Part shown: piece after piece, positions 53,272 through 61,595 of the stretch | Layout of the letters: each line of letters starts with the position of its first letter | How positions within the stretch are numbered: position 1 is the first letter of the stretch | Assembly: GCA_017552325.1 (NCBI GenBank) | Contig: JAFZQE010000082.1 | Location: 19,715 to 83,714, forward strand | Source: Oscillospiraceae bacterium | Lineage (GTDB): Bacteria > Bacillota > Clostridia > Oscillospirales > Oscillospiraceae | Direction: 5' to 3' | Length of the DNA stretch: 64,000 nt | Notes under the pieces: model-generated | Databases searched by the model: none | Told to the model about the DNA's origin: nothing | What the model saw: only the letters and a program-made list of their open reading frames with translations | Made by a program: the position numbers and the translations under genes

Positions 53272-54267
53272 TCAGGGCTCGGAGACGTACTCCTCCTCCG
53301 GGATCTCGGTCTCTTCGACCGGCGGGTTGAAGTACTCATAGATCTGTGCGGAGAGCGACGCAATGGCCTCGATCGTCTCCGGATCGTTTTCGGAGTGGTT
53401 GTTGATGACGGTGAGGATATAGTCCGCGTTCGGCGAGAACACGATCCCGCAGTCGCCGCAGCTGATGTTGCTGAGGTCGCCGGTCTTGTGCGCGCAGACG
53501 GTACCCTCCGGCAGACCGGCCGGGATCCTGTCATTGACGCGTTGATCCTTGAGGAAATCCATCATCAGCTTTGAGTATTCCGGAGAGACGAGCAGGCAGC
53601 GGTAGAGCTTTTTCAGAAACTGCGCGCAGTCCTCCGCGCCGGTGTAGTTCTCCAATCCGGAATCGGTGTCCAGCATCGTCCTCTGAATGCTGGTTTTTTC
53701 GCATCCGTTCGAGAGGGCGAAGGCATTGACGCAATCAAAGCCTGCCTCCAGATCCCCCTCGCCGAGGCGATAGATCAGATAGTTGGCGCTGTAATTGTCG
53801 CTGAGGACGATCATGTACTGGATGGAACCGTAAACGTCCCAGTACTGAAGCTTCCCGGCCTGCACCTGATCGAGCACGGCCCCCATGATATAGAGCTTGA
53901 TCAGGCTCGCCGATATCATGGGATTTCCGTTGACGGTGTTGACCGCTGCGTAATTCCCCCTGCTGAGATTGAAGATGTAGATGTCCCATTCTCCAGGGTG
54001 CTCGGCCACGAAGCCGTCCAGGATCGACTGCAGCCCTTCGTCCGCGACGGGCGCGTTGGGATCCGGATAAGCGATCGGCTCCGGAACGAGGCTCGCTTCG
54101 GGCTGAGTCTCCTGCTCCTGACGGGGAGAGAGCGGCCTTCGGTCCGGCTCGGGGTGATCCTCCGCCAGACCGGAGAAATACACAAGGAGAAATATCAGCA
54201 GGATGCTGGAAATCAGGCAGATGAGAAACGACACTATTTTGCGCCTTCTGTTTTTACGACGCTTCAA
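53272..54267 (-). CDS. Membrane-anchored class A beta-lactamase-fold serine hydrolase
   Basis: A 331-residue protein with a very basic N-terminus, one membrane helix (KIVSFLICLISSILLIFLLVYF) and an extracytoplasmic domain. Active-site motifs are SxxK at Ser121-Lys124 (SASLIKLY), SDN at 156-158 (LSDNYSAN) and KTG at 261-263 (HKTGDLS). Spacing is shorter than in resistance enzymes and no clear Glu166 omega-loop residue is seen, so a peptidase-like or esterase role is as likely as beta-lactam hydrolysis. I chose TTG 54267, nine bases after GGGGAGG, overlapping the previous stop in TTGA. Confidence 0.85.
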   Translation of the reverse strand: MKRRKNRRRKIVSFLICLISSILLIFLLVYFSGLAEDHPEPDRRPLSPRQEQETQPEASLVPEPIAYPDPNAPVADEGLQSILDGFVAEHPGEWDIYIFNLSRGNYAAVNTVNGNPMISASLIKLYIMGAVLDQVQAGKLQYWDVYGSIQYMIVLSDNYSANYLIYRLGEGDLEAGFDCVNAFALSNGCEKTSIQRTMLDTDSGLENYTGAEDCAQFLKKLYRCLLVSPEYSKLMMDFLKDQRVNDRIPAGLPEGTVCAHKTGDLSNISCGDCGIVFSPNADYILTVINNHSENDPETIEAIASLSAQIYEYFNPPVEETEIPEEEYVSEP

Positions 54268-55124
54268 TAGTAGGAACCTCCCCAATGCGCGATCTCATAC
54301 TGCATGATGAAGTTGACGTTGGCCCGCTCGATCTCGCTGAGCAGGGATTCGCCGAAGGCGGCGGGCTCGATAGTGCCCTTGTACCAGGTTTTGCTGTTGA
54401 AATAGTCGGCGATCTCCTTGGTGAGGAATTTGCGGCCGTGCCGGGCGTAGATCTCGTTTCTGGCCAGCGTGCACTGCTGCCAGCTCAGATCCTTCAGATC
54501 GGCCTCGGTCAGATAACGGCTGTCGCTGTCGGGGATCAGGTAATCGCCGGTGAATGCGGCAGTCGGCGCAGGCGTTGGCGTGGGCTCGGCGGAGGGAGTC
54601 GGCACAGGCTCGGAGGCAGGCGTCGGCGTGGGTACCGCCTCGCTTGCGGCAGGAAGCTCGGAAGGAACGGGGATCGGCACGGGCGTGACGGCGGCGGGCG
54701 TTTCCGCGACGGGAGCTGCCGTTTCTCCGCCGAAGATGAAGATGCTCGAGCCGCCCTCGGGATCCTCGGTCGCTTCTGTACGGTCGTCGCCGCCTGTGTG
54801 GTGGCTGACCGTTTCCGTCCCCTCGTCCCCGTCGTCAAGCGATCCGCGGAGCTTGGGATAGTAGAAGATGATGGCGACGACGCCGACGACGAACACAAGC
54901 GCCAGCAGCAGGAGAAGAATGGTGCGCGACAGATTCCGGTCGTCGTCATCGTCCTCGACCTTTTTCTTTTTCGCGGGAGCGGTCTTGACCGGCTTCGCCT
55001 TGGCCGCGGGTCTCACCGCCGCCTTCTGCTTCCCGGCAGGATTCGCGGGTTTGGGCTCGCCGCACTGCAGACAAAAGCGGTATTCATCCTTATTCAGATT
55101 TTGACAGGCGCTGCATTTCCACAT
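54264..55124 (-). CDS. Membrane protein with N-terminal zinc ribbon and C-terminal YARHG domain
   Basis: A 286-residue protein. An N-terminal zinc ribbon (CSACQNLNKDEYRFCLQCGEP) is cytoplasmic, followed by a basic/acidic linker, a membrane helix (TILLLLLALVFVVGVVAIIFYY), a proline-rich stalk (TPTPASEPVPTPSAEPTPTPAP) and a YARHG domain (LARNEIYARHGRKFLTKEIADYFNSKTWYKG). YARHG domains are extracellular and thought to bind the cell wall. It lies in the operon between an alpha/beta hydrolase and the serine hydrolase. Confidence 0.9.
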   Translation of the reverse strand: MWKCSACQNLNKDEYRFCLQCGEPKPANPAGKQKAAVRPAAKAKPVKTAPAKKKKVEDDDDDRNLSRTILLLLLALVFVVGVVAIIFYYPKLRGSLDDGDEGTETVSHHTGGDDRTEATEDPEGGSSIFIFGGETAAPVAETPAAVTPVPIPVPSELPAASEAVPTPTPASEPVPTPSAEPTPTPAPTAAFTGDYLIPDSDSRYLTEADLKDLSWQQCTLARNEIYARHGRKFLTKEIADYFNSKTWYKGTIEPAAFGESLLSEIERANVNFIMQYEIAHWGGSYY

Positions 55125-55139
55125 AACACTCCGCTCCGT

Positions 55140-56060
55140 TCAAAAAGAAGATGGTTCAATATATGTCCGAATAAAAGCCGCAAGCATGTTTTCATAGTCG
55201 GCCGGCGCGCGGTACATGCTTTCCACGTGCCTGGCGTTTTCGACGAAGAGGCGGTCCTTCGCGCCTTGATAGAGCGCGTAAAGCTGTTTTCCGTTCTCAA
55301 AGGGGACCGTTGGATCCTGCATGCCGTGGACGAAGAGGATCGGCACGCGGGCCTTCAGCAGCCCCGGTCTCACGTCGGTGTCGGCGAGATCATAGCCCGC
55401 GACGACGCGGTTGATTGCGCGCAGCAGGGGATAGAGCGGCCCGAGCGAAGACTTGAGCTGCTTCTCCGCGTCGGCATAGCCACAGTCGTCGACGATGAAT
55501 TTCACCTGCGGCGAGACCTCCGGCGCGGCCTTCAGCACCGTTGCGCCGCCCATCGAAAAGCCGTGCAGGATGATCTGAACATCCTCGCCGAAGTGACGCC
55601 GCAGCTCGTCGATCCAGCGAAGGCAGTCGTCCGCCTCAAAGACGTCGAAGCCGATGAAGCGGCCCTCGCTTTCGCCGTGCGCGGTCTGATCCAGGCAGAA
55701 GAGGTCGAAACCGAGCCGCTCATAGCAGTCGACATACAGCCCGGCGGTCTCCGCGTGCTCCGAGCGGTAGCCGTGCACGAGAAAGGCGATGCGCTTTCCC
55801 TTGCCGCTGCCCGGATAGTAAAAGCCGGTCAGCATCTCGCCGCGGGAGGAACGGATATGAAGCCTTTCGCAGGGCATGTTCCGCAGCGCGTCCGACGCTG
55901 CGTCGCGCACAAGATAATAAGCCTCCTCATGGCCCTTCTTGTCCAGGATCGGGCCGAGGATCGGGGAGCTTTCGCGGCAGAAGGTGAAGCGGTAGAGCTC
56001 CTCGACGAATAGGGCTGCGGCGCCGAAGAGCGCCGCGGGGATCACACAGCGAGCCTTCAT
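55140..56060 (-). CDS. Membrane-associated alpha/beta hydrolase
   Basis: A 306-residue serine hydrolase. The oxyanion-side motif is FLVHGYRSE, the nucleophile elbow GFSMGG, the acid DPTVPF (FVHGMQDPTVPF), and the histidine RHVE. An N-terminal hydrophobic stretch (CVIPAALFGAAALFVEELY) may act as an anchor. The layout matches the YqkD/BAAT-like branch in Firmicutes. The substrate is unknown. It lies four bases after the permease stop, so it is in the same operon. Confidence 0.88.
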   Translation of the reverse strand: MKARCVIPAALFGAAALFVEELYRFTFCRESSPILGPILDKKGHEEAYYLVRDAASDALRNMPCERLHIRSSRGEMLTGFYYPGSGKGKRIAFLVHGYRSEHAETAGLYVDCYERLGFDLFCLDQTAHGESEGRFIGFDVFEADDCLRWIDELRRHFGEDVQIILHGFSMGGATVLKAAPEVSPQVKFIVDDCGYADAEKQLKSSLGPLYPLLRAINRVVAGYDLADTDVRPGLLKARVPILFVHGMQDPTVPFENGKQLYALYQGAKDRLFVENARHVESMYRAPADYENMLAAFIRTYIEPSSF

Positions 56061-56064
56061 CGAT

Positions 56065-57219
56065 TCAGCTCATGAAGGAGCCCGCCGTGGCGAGCATCGT
56101 GCACAGAAAAACGAAGATCTGGAAGGGGACGGTGCCGAAACGGCCGACGATGTCCGATTTGCCGACGCGTTTACGGGACAGATGATAGGCCAGGATGATG
56201 CCGAGGCCGGTGACGACCTGGATCGCGCTGGCAAAGAGCGTGAATTTGACGAAGCTGATGCTGCTGAGCAGGGCAAGGACCAGGCAGGGCAGCGAAGCGC
56301 AGAGCCAGCTCAGGTTCTTGTTCCACTTGGTCTGCTCGTGGACGATGTCGCGCAGGTTCAGCGTATTGGCCCAAAAGGAGGTCGCGAGCGCGAGCAGGGA
56401 GAAGACATAGCCGACGATGCTGACCCAGCCGCCGAGCCGGGAGGAGAGGTCGACGAGCGCGCCGTTTTCGGTCATGTTCGGCGCGCCGACGCCGATCAGC
56501 GTAGTGACCGTGACGAGCAGGATCAGCGCGGCGTTGACGGCAAGGCCGGCCGCGATCGAAAGCCGGATCTTCTTTACGTCGCCCTCCAGGCCCTTGACGA
56601 CCTGGGGCGTGGACATCACGGCCGACAGCGAGAAGGACACGACGCTCAGCAGCGCCAGCGCCTTCTTCCAGCCGCCGAAGGCTGTGGGCAGCGGCTGCGT
56701 GTCGCCGCGCACGGTGAAGACGAACAGCAGCGTCATGACGACGACCATCGCCGCCACGGCGTATTTCTCGCAGATGCCGACCAGCTTCATCCCGAAGAAG
56801 ACGACGCCCGCGCCGACGACATAGAACAGCAGCATGCCGAGCGTCTTGTCCAGGCCGAACCACTCGTTGAAGACATTGGCCGCGCCGGTCAGAAAGCTGC
56901 TGACGTTCATCAGCACCGAAAGGCCGAGCAGCGCGAAGGCCGCCCAGGTGAAGATCTTCTTGAATCTGCCGGAAAAGAGCTCGCGGTCGAAGCAGCTGAT
57001 GAACTGCGCGCCGCCGTTGTTGTAGCTGAGCTCGGCGATGATCAGATGCAGCACAAGGTTGAACAGATAGCAGAACAGGAGGATCAGCAGAACGTCGCGA
57101 AAGCTGTTGCGCGCGGCGAGCGCAGGGACTGCGAGAATGCCGGCGCCTACGCCGTGCCCGACGATGATGCCGGCGGCCTCAAAAAAGCTCAGCCTGGATT
57201 CTCCGCGGATCTTCTCCAT
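56065..57219 (-). CDS. Amino acid permease (aromatic/hydroxy amino acid type)
   Basis: A 384-residue membrane protein with about eleven helices. The first helix has FFEAAGIIVGHGVGAGILAVPALAARN, the APC-superfamily substrate loop of the TyrP/Mtr/SdaC type. Later helices (SLSAVMSTPQVVKGLEGDVKKIRLSI, FSLLALATSFWANTLNLRDIV) support this. Substrate cannot be set more closely. It is the first gene of the operon with the three hydrolase/envelope genes and has a consensus promoter. Confidence 0.88.
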   Translation of the reverse strand: MEKIRGESRLSFFEAAGIIVGHGVGAGILAVPALAARNSFRDVLLILLFCYLFNLVLHLIIAELSYNNGGAQFISCFDRELFSGRFKKIFTWAAFALLGLSVLMNVSSFLTGAANVFNEWFGLDKTLGMLLFYVVGAGVVFFGMKLVGICEKYAVAAMVVVMTLLFVFTVRGDTQPLPTAFGGWKKALALLSVVSFSLSAVMSTPQVVKGLEGDVKKIRLSIAAGLAVNAALILLVTVTTLIGVGAPNMTENGALVDLSSRLGGWVSIVGYVFSLLALATSFWANTLNLRDIVHEQTKWNKNLSWLCASLPCLVLALLSSISFVKFTLFASAIQVVTGLGIILAYHLSRKRVGKSDIVGRFGTVPFQIFVFLCTMLATAGSFMS

Positions 57220-57257
57220 ATCGATCAGTCTCCCTTTTCGGTTTTTTGTAATATAAA

Positions 57258-57286
57258 ATTATATAATGCCCGCAGTTTCTTGTCAA
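57258..57286 (-). promoter_or_regulatory. Consensus promoter of the permease operon
   Basis: On the minus strand TTGACA (57286-57281) and TATAAT (57263-57258) with a 17-base spacer. Its -35 box lies 17 bases from the -35 box of the divergent promoter. Confidence 0.9.
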
Positions 57287-57303
57287 GGTGGAGCTGTTGC
57301 AAA

Positions 57304-57332
57304 TTGACAAGAAGCGCGGCTGTGCGTATAAT
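57304..57332 (+). promoter_or_regulatory. Consensus promoter of the Nif11-like gene
   Basis: TTGACA (57304-57309) and TATAAT (57327-57332) with a 17-base spacer, divergent from the permease promoter. Confidence 0.9.
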
Positions 57333-57380
57333 CAGAACGGAAAAGGAAGCTGCGCGGGCAGCGTGATCGGAGGTAAGCTT

Positions 57381-57704
57381 ATGATCGAAAATGCGGAACA
57401 GTTCTTTGCGCTTTATCGCAGCGATCCCGCGCTGCGTCAGCGCGTGGCGGAGGCGGAGGCAGATTACCCCGGCAGCCTGGAGATCCGCGAATCCGTGGCG
57501 GAGTATGTGCTGCTGCCGATCGCGGAGGAGCTCGGCCTGCCCTTTACGGTCAAGGAGCTGCGCGCCTACGAGACGAGGCTGAAAATGCGCAATCTCCAGC
57601 CGGACGTGGAGATCCCGGAGGGGGACCCGATCGACGACGACCCGGTCAGCTACTGGCTGCTGGACCGCGGCTGGGAAAACGACCCGAAGTTCTTTAAAAA
57701 GTAA
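57381..57704 (+). CDS. Nif11-like small protein
   Basis: A 107-residue acidic protein. Residues 1-67 (MIENAEQFFALYRSDPALRQRVAEAEADYPGS ... VLLPIAEELGLPFTVKELRAYE) follow the Nif11 pattern, a helical domain also used as RiPP leader. The tail (DVEIPEGDPIDDDPVSYWLLDRGWENDPKFFKK) has no cysteine or double-glycine site, and no modifying enzyme gene is adjacent, so a RiPP role is not supported. GGAGG precedes the ATG at 57381. It is monocistronic with a consensus promoter and terminator, so probably well expressed. Confidence 0.6.
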   Translation: MIENAEQFFALYRSDPALRQRVAEAEADYPGSLEIRESVAEYVLLPIAEELGLPFTVKELRAYETRLKMRNLQPDVEIPEGDPIDDDPVSYWLLDRGWENDPKFFKK

Positions 57705-57714
57705 GTATCCGCAG

Positions 57715-57740
57715 GCAGCCCTGACAAAGGGCTGCTTTTT
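57715..57740 (+). terminator. Terminator of the Nif11-like gene
   Basis: GCAGCCC (57715-57721) pairs with GGGCTGC (57729-57735), and five T follow. Confidence 0.92.
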
Positions 57741-59542
57741 CAATGATCAGAGCTGAGCGGTTCGTGCTGGTAAAACAGCTTGTCCGGATAGCGCGATGTG
57801 ACGCGGATACAGCCGTCCTCCAGATAAAAGGCGTAGCGCCAGCCGCCGTAGACGAGCAGGCTCTCGTCCTCGGCCACAAAGGTTTTCTCCGCGTTGAGGA
57901 AGGGGAGCGCGTAGTAAGTGTCGATCATTTTCAGCTCGGAGCTGTGATGATAGACGAATTCAATGCCGTTTTCGTCGGCGGCGGTGACCTGGATCCATTC
58001 GGCGCCGCCGGAAACCCAGATCCCGAGCCAGGCCTCGGGCTCGACTGCCTCCGGAGCAAAGAGCCCGAGCGCCTCCTCAAGCGCGCGCTCTTCCAAGTCG
58101 GCGAAGGGCGCCAGCGCGCCGAAGTCGTAAACGTTTTTGTGCTCGTCGATATAGCGGATCATGTGTCCGTCCTTGAAGTAGAGCCGGTGCTCCTCGGAGC
58201 CGTTGAAAATGAAGGCGAAAACCAGCTTCCCGTTGTGGAAGTAGTATTCGCGGCTGTAGTTCCAGCCGTCGGCGCCGTTGGAGAGAACGATCTTTTCGTC
58301 CGCCTCCGTCGGGTGATAGTAACAATCCCGGATGCGTTCGATCTCCGCCGTAAGCTCGTCTTCGCCGATGAAAAAGCCTGCGGGAGCAAGCTCCGCGTTT
58401 TCGGCGCGGACGAAGCGGAAGGCACTGCCGTCAAAGAAGCCGTCAAAGGCGAAATTGCCGTATTTGTCCGGGGAAGAGAAAACGTGCAGGACGATCTCCT
58501 CGTCTCCGATCTCCATCCAGCCCTGGAAGCCGCTGCCGTCTGAGGCGGCAAACATCGCGATCCCGCTGTCGGTGATAAGCTGCGCCTCGGCTTCGAAGCC
58601 GATCAGGCGGAAGAATCCAACGGAAAAGCGGTATTCGCTGCTGAGAAACTCATTCACGCTGTGCTGGGACATACGCAGAGAGGACAGCCCGTCGTCGGCC
58701 AGGATCCAGTCGCCGAGCGCTTTGGCGCCGCTTGAAGTATCCGGCATCCCGATCACGGGAAGCGTCCGGCTCCAGTAGTCGAGCGACCAGACCGCCTGCC
58801 CGTCGAAGTCGGCCTTCGAGACCTCGGCATAACAGAGCCCGGCCGGGTAATACATGCCGTCACCGTAATAGACGGCGTAGTAGATATAAAGTTTCACGCC
58901 GTCGTCCTCGACGTAGCAGGGGAAGCAGACGAAGCCCCCGCCGACGCCGAGCGGCGACACATAATACGCGCCGTCGTGAAAGTAAAAGTTAGCGTAGTCG
59001 TCTTCGCCGGCCTCCCGGAGCTCCGCAATCGTTGTTCCGTCGGTCTGAAAGACGGTCCGCAGGATGCGGTCTGTCTTTTCCGCGTCATAGACATGGCAGC
59101 CGTTCCAGCGTCCGAGCGGGTCGGTGTTCGACCAGCTTGACGCGGGACCGGGATAGGAGTCGAAACCGGAGACCAGCTCAAAGCCCCAGTTCATCAGGGG
59201 CAGCACGCAGTTGATGTCCGTTCCCCAGAAGGAGTCCAGATCCGTGCGTCCGACCCAGCCGAAGCGCGCCAGAAGAGAGATCAGGTCATCGGGGAGCGAA
59301 TCCGGATCGACCGGGACACGGTCATGGAGATCAGAGGCAGGCGCAGATTCCGTCTCAGCCGGCACGGAAGTTTCGGGCGAGGCGGGGAGCGGCGCTTCGG
59401 CCGCCGCCGAATCCGTGCCGTGAGTCTCCGGGAGGGACGTCGGCGCGGGGCTTTCATCGCCGTAGCGTCTGCCCGTTTTGGCGCAAGCACAGAGCGCGAA
59501 CAGCATGAGGAAAACAAGCAGGAGGCAGATCGCTTTTTTCAC
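57740..59542 (-). CDS. Large lipoprotein of unknown function
   Basis: A 600-residue secreted protein. The N-terminus MKKAICLLLVFLMLFALCACAKTG is a lipoprotein signal with the lipid-modified cysteine most likely in LCAC. A serine/proline/alanine-rich linker follows, then a beta-rich domain with many aromatic residues (YYHPTEADEKIVLSNGADGWNYSREYYFHNGKL). No catalytic motif or family is recognised. I chose the GTG at 59542, ten bases after AAAGGA. Only 42 bases separate it from the terminator region of ilvE, with which it is co-oriented but separately transcribed. Confidence 0.75.
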   Translation of the reverse strand: MKKAICLLLVFLMLFALCACAKTGRRYGDESPAPTSLPETHGTDSAAAEAPLPASPETSVPAETESAPASDLHDRVPVDPDSLPDDLISLLARFGWVGRTDLDSFWGTDINCVLPLMNWGFELVSGFDSYPGPASSWSNTDPLGRWNGCHVYDAEKTDRILRTVFQTDGTTIAELREAGEDDYANFYFHDGAYYVSPLGVGGGFVCFPCYVEDDGVKLYIYYAVYYGDGMYYPAGLCYAEVSKADFDGQAVWSLDYWSRTLPVIGMPDTSSGAKALGDWILADDGLSSLRMSQHSVNEFLSSEYRFSVGFFRLIGFEAEAQLITDSGIAMFAASDGSGFQGWMEIGDEEIVLHVFSSPDKYGNFAFDGFFDGSAFRFVRAENAELAPAGFFIGEDELTAEIERIRDCYYHPTEADEKIVLSNGADGWNYSREYYFHNGKLVFAFIFNGSEEHRLYFKDGHMIRYIDEHKNVYDFGALAPFADLEERALEEALGLFAPEAVEPEAWLGIWVSGGAEWIQVTAADENGIEFVYHHSSELKMIDTYYALPFLNAEKTFVAEDESLLVYGGWRYAFYLEDGCIRVTSRYPDKLFYQHEPLSSDH

Positions 59543-59636
59543 GGGGAACACATCCTTTCCCGCAGACACTTTTTGAAAATTATAGCACAGGCGGCGTCAA
59601 GTCTCAAGCGCCCGGCCGACGACTTAAGAAAACATA

Positions 59637-59674
59637 AAAAACTCCCTGTTCCCGGCCGGGAACAGGGAGTTTTT
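59637..59674 (-). terminator. Terminator of ilvE, perfect 38-base palindrome
   Basis: AAAAACTCCCTGTTCCCGG (59637-59655) is followed directly by its exact complement (59656-59674), so the hairpin has almost no free loop. A and T tracts at the ends allow use from both sides. Confidence 0.9.
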
Positions 59675-59683
59675 CGACTGTAC

Positions 59684-60760
59684 TTACATGTGACCGATCT
59701 CGACCGACCAGCCGTCGGGACCCTTGGCGCGGCCCCACTGGATATCGGTGAGCTCCTTGTAGGCGTGCGCGGAGATCGGGCCGATCTCGCCGTTGTTGAT
59801 CTTCATGATCTTGTCGCCCCACTTCAGCTCGCCGACCGGGCTGATGACGGCGGCGGTGCCGGTGCCGAACATTTCGTCCAGCTTGCCGGCGTCGTAGGCG
59901 TCGGCGACCTCCTGGATCGCAATCTGGCGCTCGGTGACCTTGTAACCGTCGCGGCGCAGCAGCTCCATCATGGACATTCTGGTGATGCCGGGCAGGATGC
60001 TGCCGTCGAGCTCGGGGGTGATGACCTCGCCGTCGATGACGAAGAAAATGTTCATCGCGCCGACCTCGCCGACGTACTTCTTCTCCACGCCGTCGAGCCA
60101 CAGCACCTGAGAGTAGCCCTTTTCATGGGCGACGGTCTGGGCGCGGAGACTGCAGGCATAGTTGCCGCCGGTCTTGGCGAAGCCGGTGCCGCCGCGCACG
60201 GCGCGGACGTATTCCTCTTCAACGTAGATGGGCACGGGCTTCAGGCCGCTCTCGTAATAGGCGCCGCTGGGGCTGAGCAGGACGCAGTAGATGTAGTTGT
60301 CGGCTTCCTTGACGCCGAGCTTGGACTCGTTGCCGATAATGAAGGGACGGATGTACAGGGAGGAGCCCTCCGCCTCGGGGATCCAGTCCTTATCGATCAT
60401 AACCAGCTCTTTCAGGCTTTCCACGCAGAAGTCCACATCCAGCGCGGGGATGCACAGGCGCTCGTTGGAACGGTTGAGGCGTTTGAAGTTCTCCTCGGGA
60501 CGGAAGAGCAGCACGCGGCCGTCCGTGCTCCGATAGGCCTTCATGCCCTCAAAGGTCTCCTGCGCGTAGTGCAGCACGGTGCTCGCAGGGCTCAGAGAGA
60601 TGTTGCCGTAGGGAACGATGCGGGCGTCGTGCCAGCCGATGCCGCGGTCATACTCCATCAGCATCATGTGGTCGGTAAAGACCGTGCCGAAGCCGAGCTT
60701 GTCGCCCTTGCCGGGCTTTTTCTTGGGATGCTGGGTCAGTTCGATTCTCAGATTATCCAT
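59684..60760 (-). CDS. ilvE: Branched-chain amino acid aminotransferase
   Basis: PLP-dependent class IV transaminase interconverting leucine, isoleucine and valine with their 2-oxoacids. The PLP lysine is Lys196 in FAKTGGNYACSL. Other family blocks are HYAQETFEGMKAYR, FRPEENFKRLNRS, LYIRPFIIGNES, QVLWLDGVEKKYVGEVGAMNIFFV and FGTGTAAVISPV. The 358-residue length fits the BCAT-II subgroup (IlvE type I). AAAGGGA lies upstream. It is divergent from a GntR/FadR regulator and one operon away from a 2-oxoacid:ferredoxin oxidoreductase. Confidence 0.96.
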   Translation of the reverse strand: MDNLRIELTQHPKKKPGKGDKLGFGTVFTDHMMLMEYDRGIGWHDARIVPYGNISLSPASTVLHYAQETFEGMKAYRSTDGRVLLFRPEENFKRLNRSNERLCIPALDVDFCVESLKELVMIDKDWIPEAEGSSLYIRPFIIGNESKLGVKEADNYIYCVLLSPSGAYYESGLKPVPIYVEEEYVRAVRGGTGFAKTGGNYACSLRAQTVAHEKGYSQVLWLDGVEKKYVGEVGAMNIFFVIDGEVITPELDGSILPGITRMSMMELLRRDGYKVTERQIAIQEVADAYDAGKLDEMFGTGTAAVISPVGELKWGDKIMKINNGEIGPISAHAYKELTDIQWGRAKGPDGWSVEIGHM

Positions 60761-60787
60761 GTCGTGAAATCCCTTTCATTTTTGTTG

Positions 60788-60816
60788 TTGTTTTCCGGGC
60801 TGTGATTCGTTATAAT
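60788..60816 (+). promoter_or_regulatory. Promoter of the GntR/FadR regulator gene
   Basis: TTGTTT (60788-60793) and TATAAT (60811-60816), spacer 17 bases, in the ilvE-regulator divergent gap. Confidence 0.65.
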
Positions 60817-60839
60817 CCAGACAGGGGAGGCGAAGGCTC

Positions 60840-61526
60840 ATGTCATACAGAACCAACGCGCTGTCGGTGCGCATCGCCGATCAGATCACGGAAATGATCG
60901 TCCAGCAGAAATATCGCCAGGGGGACAAGCTGCCCAACGAGCTGGAGCTCTCGGAAGAGCTCCGCGTCAGCCGGACGACGCTTCGCGAGGCGTTGCGGAT
61001 CCTGTCCACCAGGGGCCTGGTCGAGGTCCGCCGCGGTATCGGCACCTTCGTCACGCGCAGCCAGAGCATCCATGCGGACTATGATGTATTAAAGATACAA
61101 AATACGAACGTCAATGTCAAGGACTTATACGAAATGCGCCTGATGTTTGAGCCGCAGGCCGCCTATTACGCCTGCCTGCGCGCAAGCGACGAGGAGCTGG
61201 AGACGATCTTCCGCTACGGCGAAATGGACGAGCAGATGATCCGGCGGCGCGATCCGCAGTGGGACGAATACGAGCAGAAGTTCCACAACGCGATCGCCTC
61301 TGCCACGCACAACCCCTTTATCACTTCGCTCCTGCCGGTCTTCAACCGGGCGATCCACCAGGGCATCATCCTCGCCAACGAGGCGCCGGAGGTCGCGGAG
61401 CTGACGCTGCACGACCACCGGCTGCTGATGCAGTACCTGCGCGAGCGCCACGCCGAAGGAGCGAAAGCTGCGATGCACCTGCACATGATCAACACGATGC
61501 GCGCGTTTTCCATCGACGTCGACTGA
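60840..61526 (+). CDS. GntR family regulator, FadR (FCD) subfamily
   Basis: A 228-residue repressor-type protein. Residues 10-72 form the winged helix (ADQITEMIVQQKYRQGDKLPNELELSEELRVSRTTLREALRILSTRGLVEVRRGIGTFV). The C-terminal FCD domain has the metal/ligand pocket residues DEYEQKFHNAIASATHN and LHDHRLLMQYLRERHAEGAKAAMHLHM. GGGGAGG precedes the ATG. Placed between ilvE and the 2-oxoacid oxidoreductase operon, it probably controls one or both; the ligand may be an organic acid. This is inference from position. Confidence 0.92.
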   Translation: MSYRTNALSVRIADQITEMIVQQKYRQGDKLPNELELSEELRVSRTTLREALRILSTRGLVEVRRGIGTFVTRSQSIHADYDVLKIQNTNVNVKDLYEMRLMFEPQAAYYACLRASDEELETIFRYGEMDEQMIRRRDPQWDEYEQKFHNAIASATHNPFITSLLPVFNRAIHQGIILANEAPEVAELTLHDHRLLMQYLRERHAEGAKAAMHLHMINTMRAFSIDVD

Positions 61527-61550
61527 GCTCCGTCCTTTTTAAATGCCGGC

Positions 61551-61592
61551 AAAGGCTATTCTGCGCTAATAATGTGCAGAATAGCCTTTTTT
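61551..61592. terminator. Bidirectional terminator between the regulator and the oxidoreductase operon
   Basis: AAAGGCTATTCTGC (61551-61564) pairs with GCAGAATAGCCTTT (61576-61589); T and A tracts flank it on both sides. Confidence 0.93.
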
Positions 61593-61595
61593 CCG

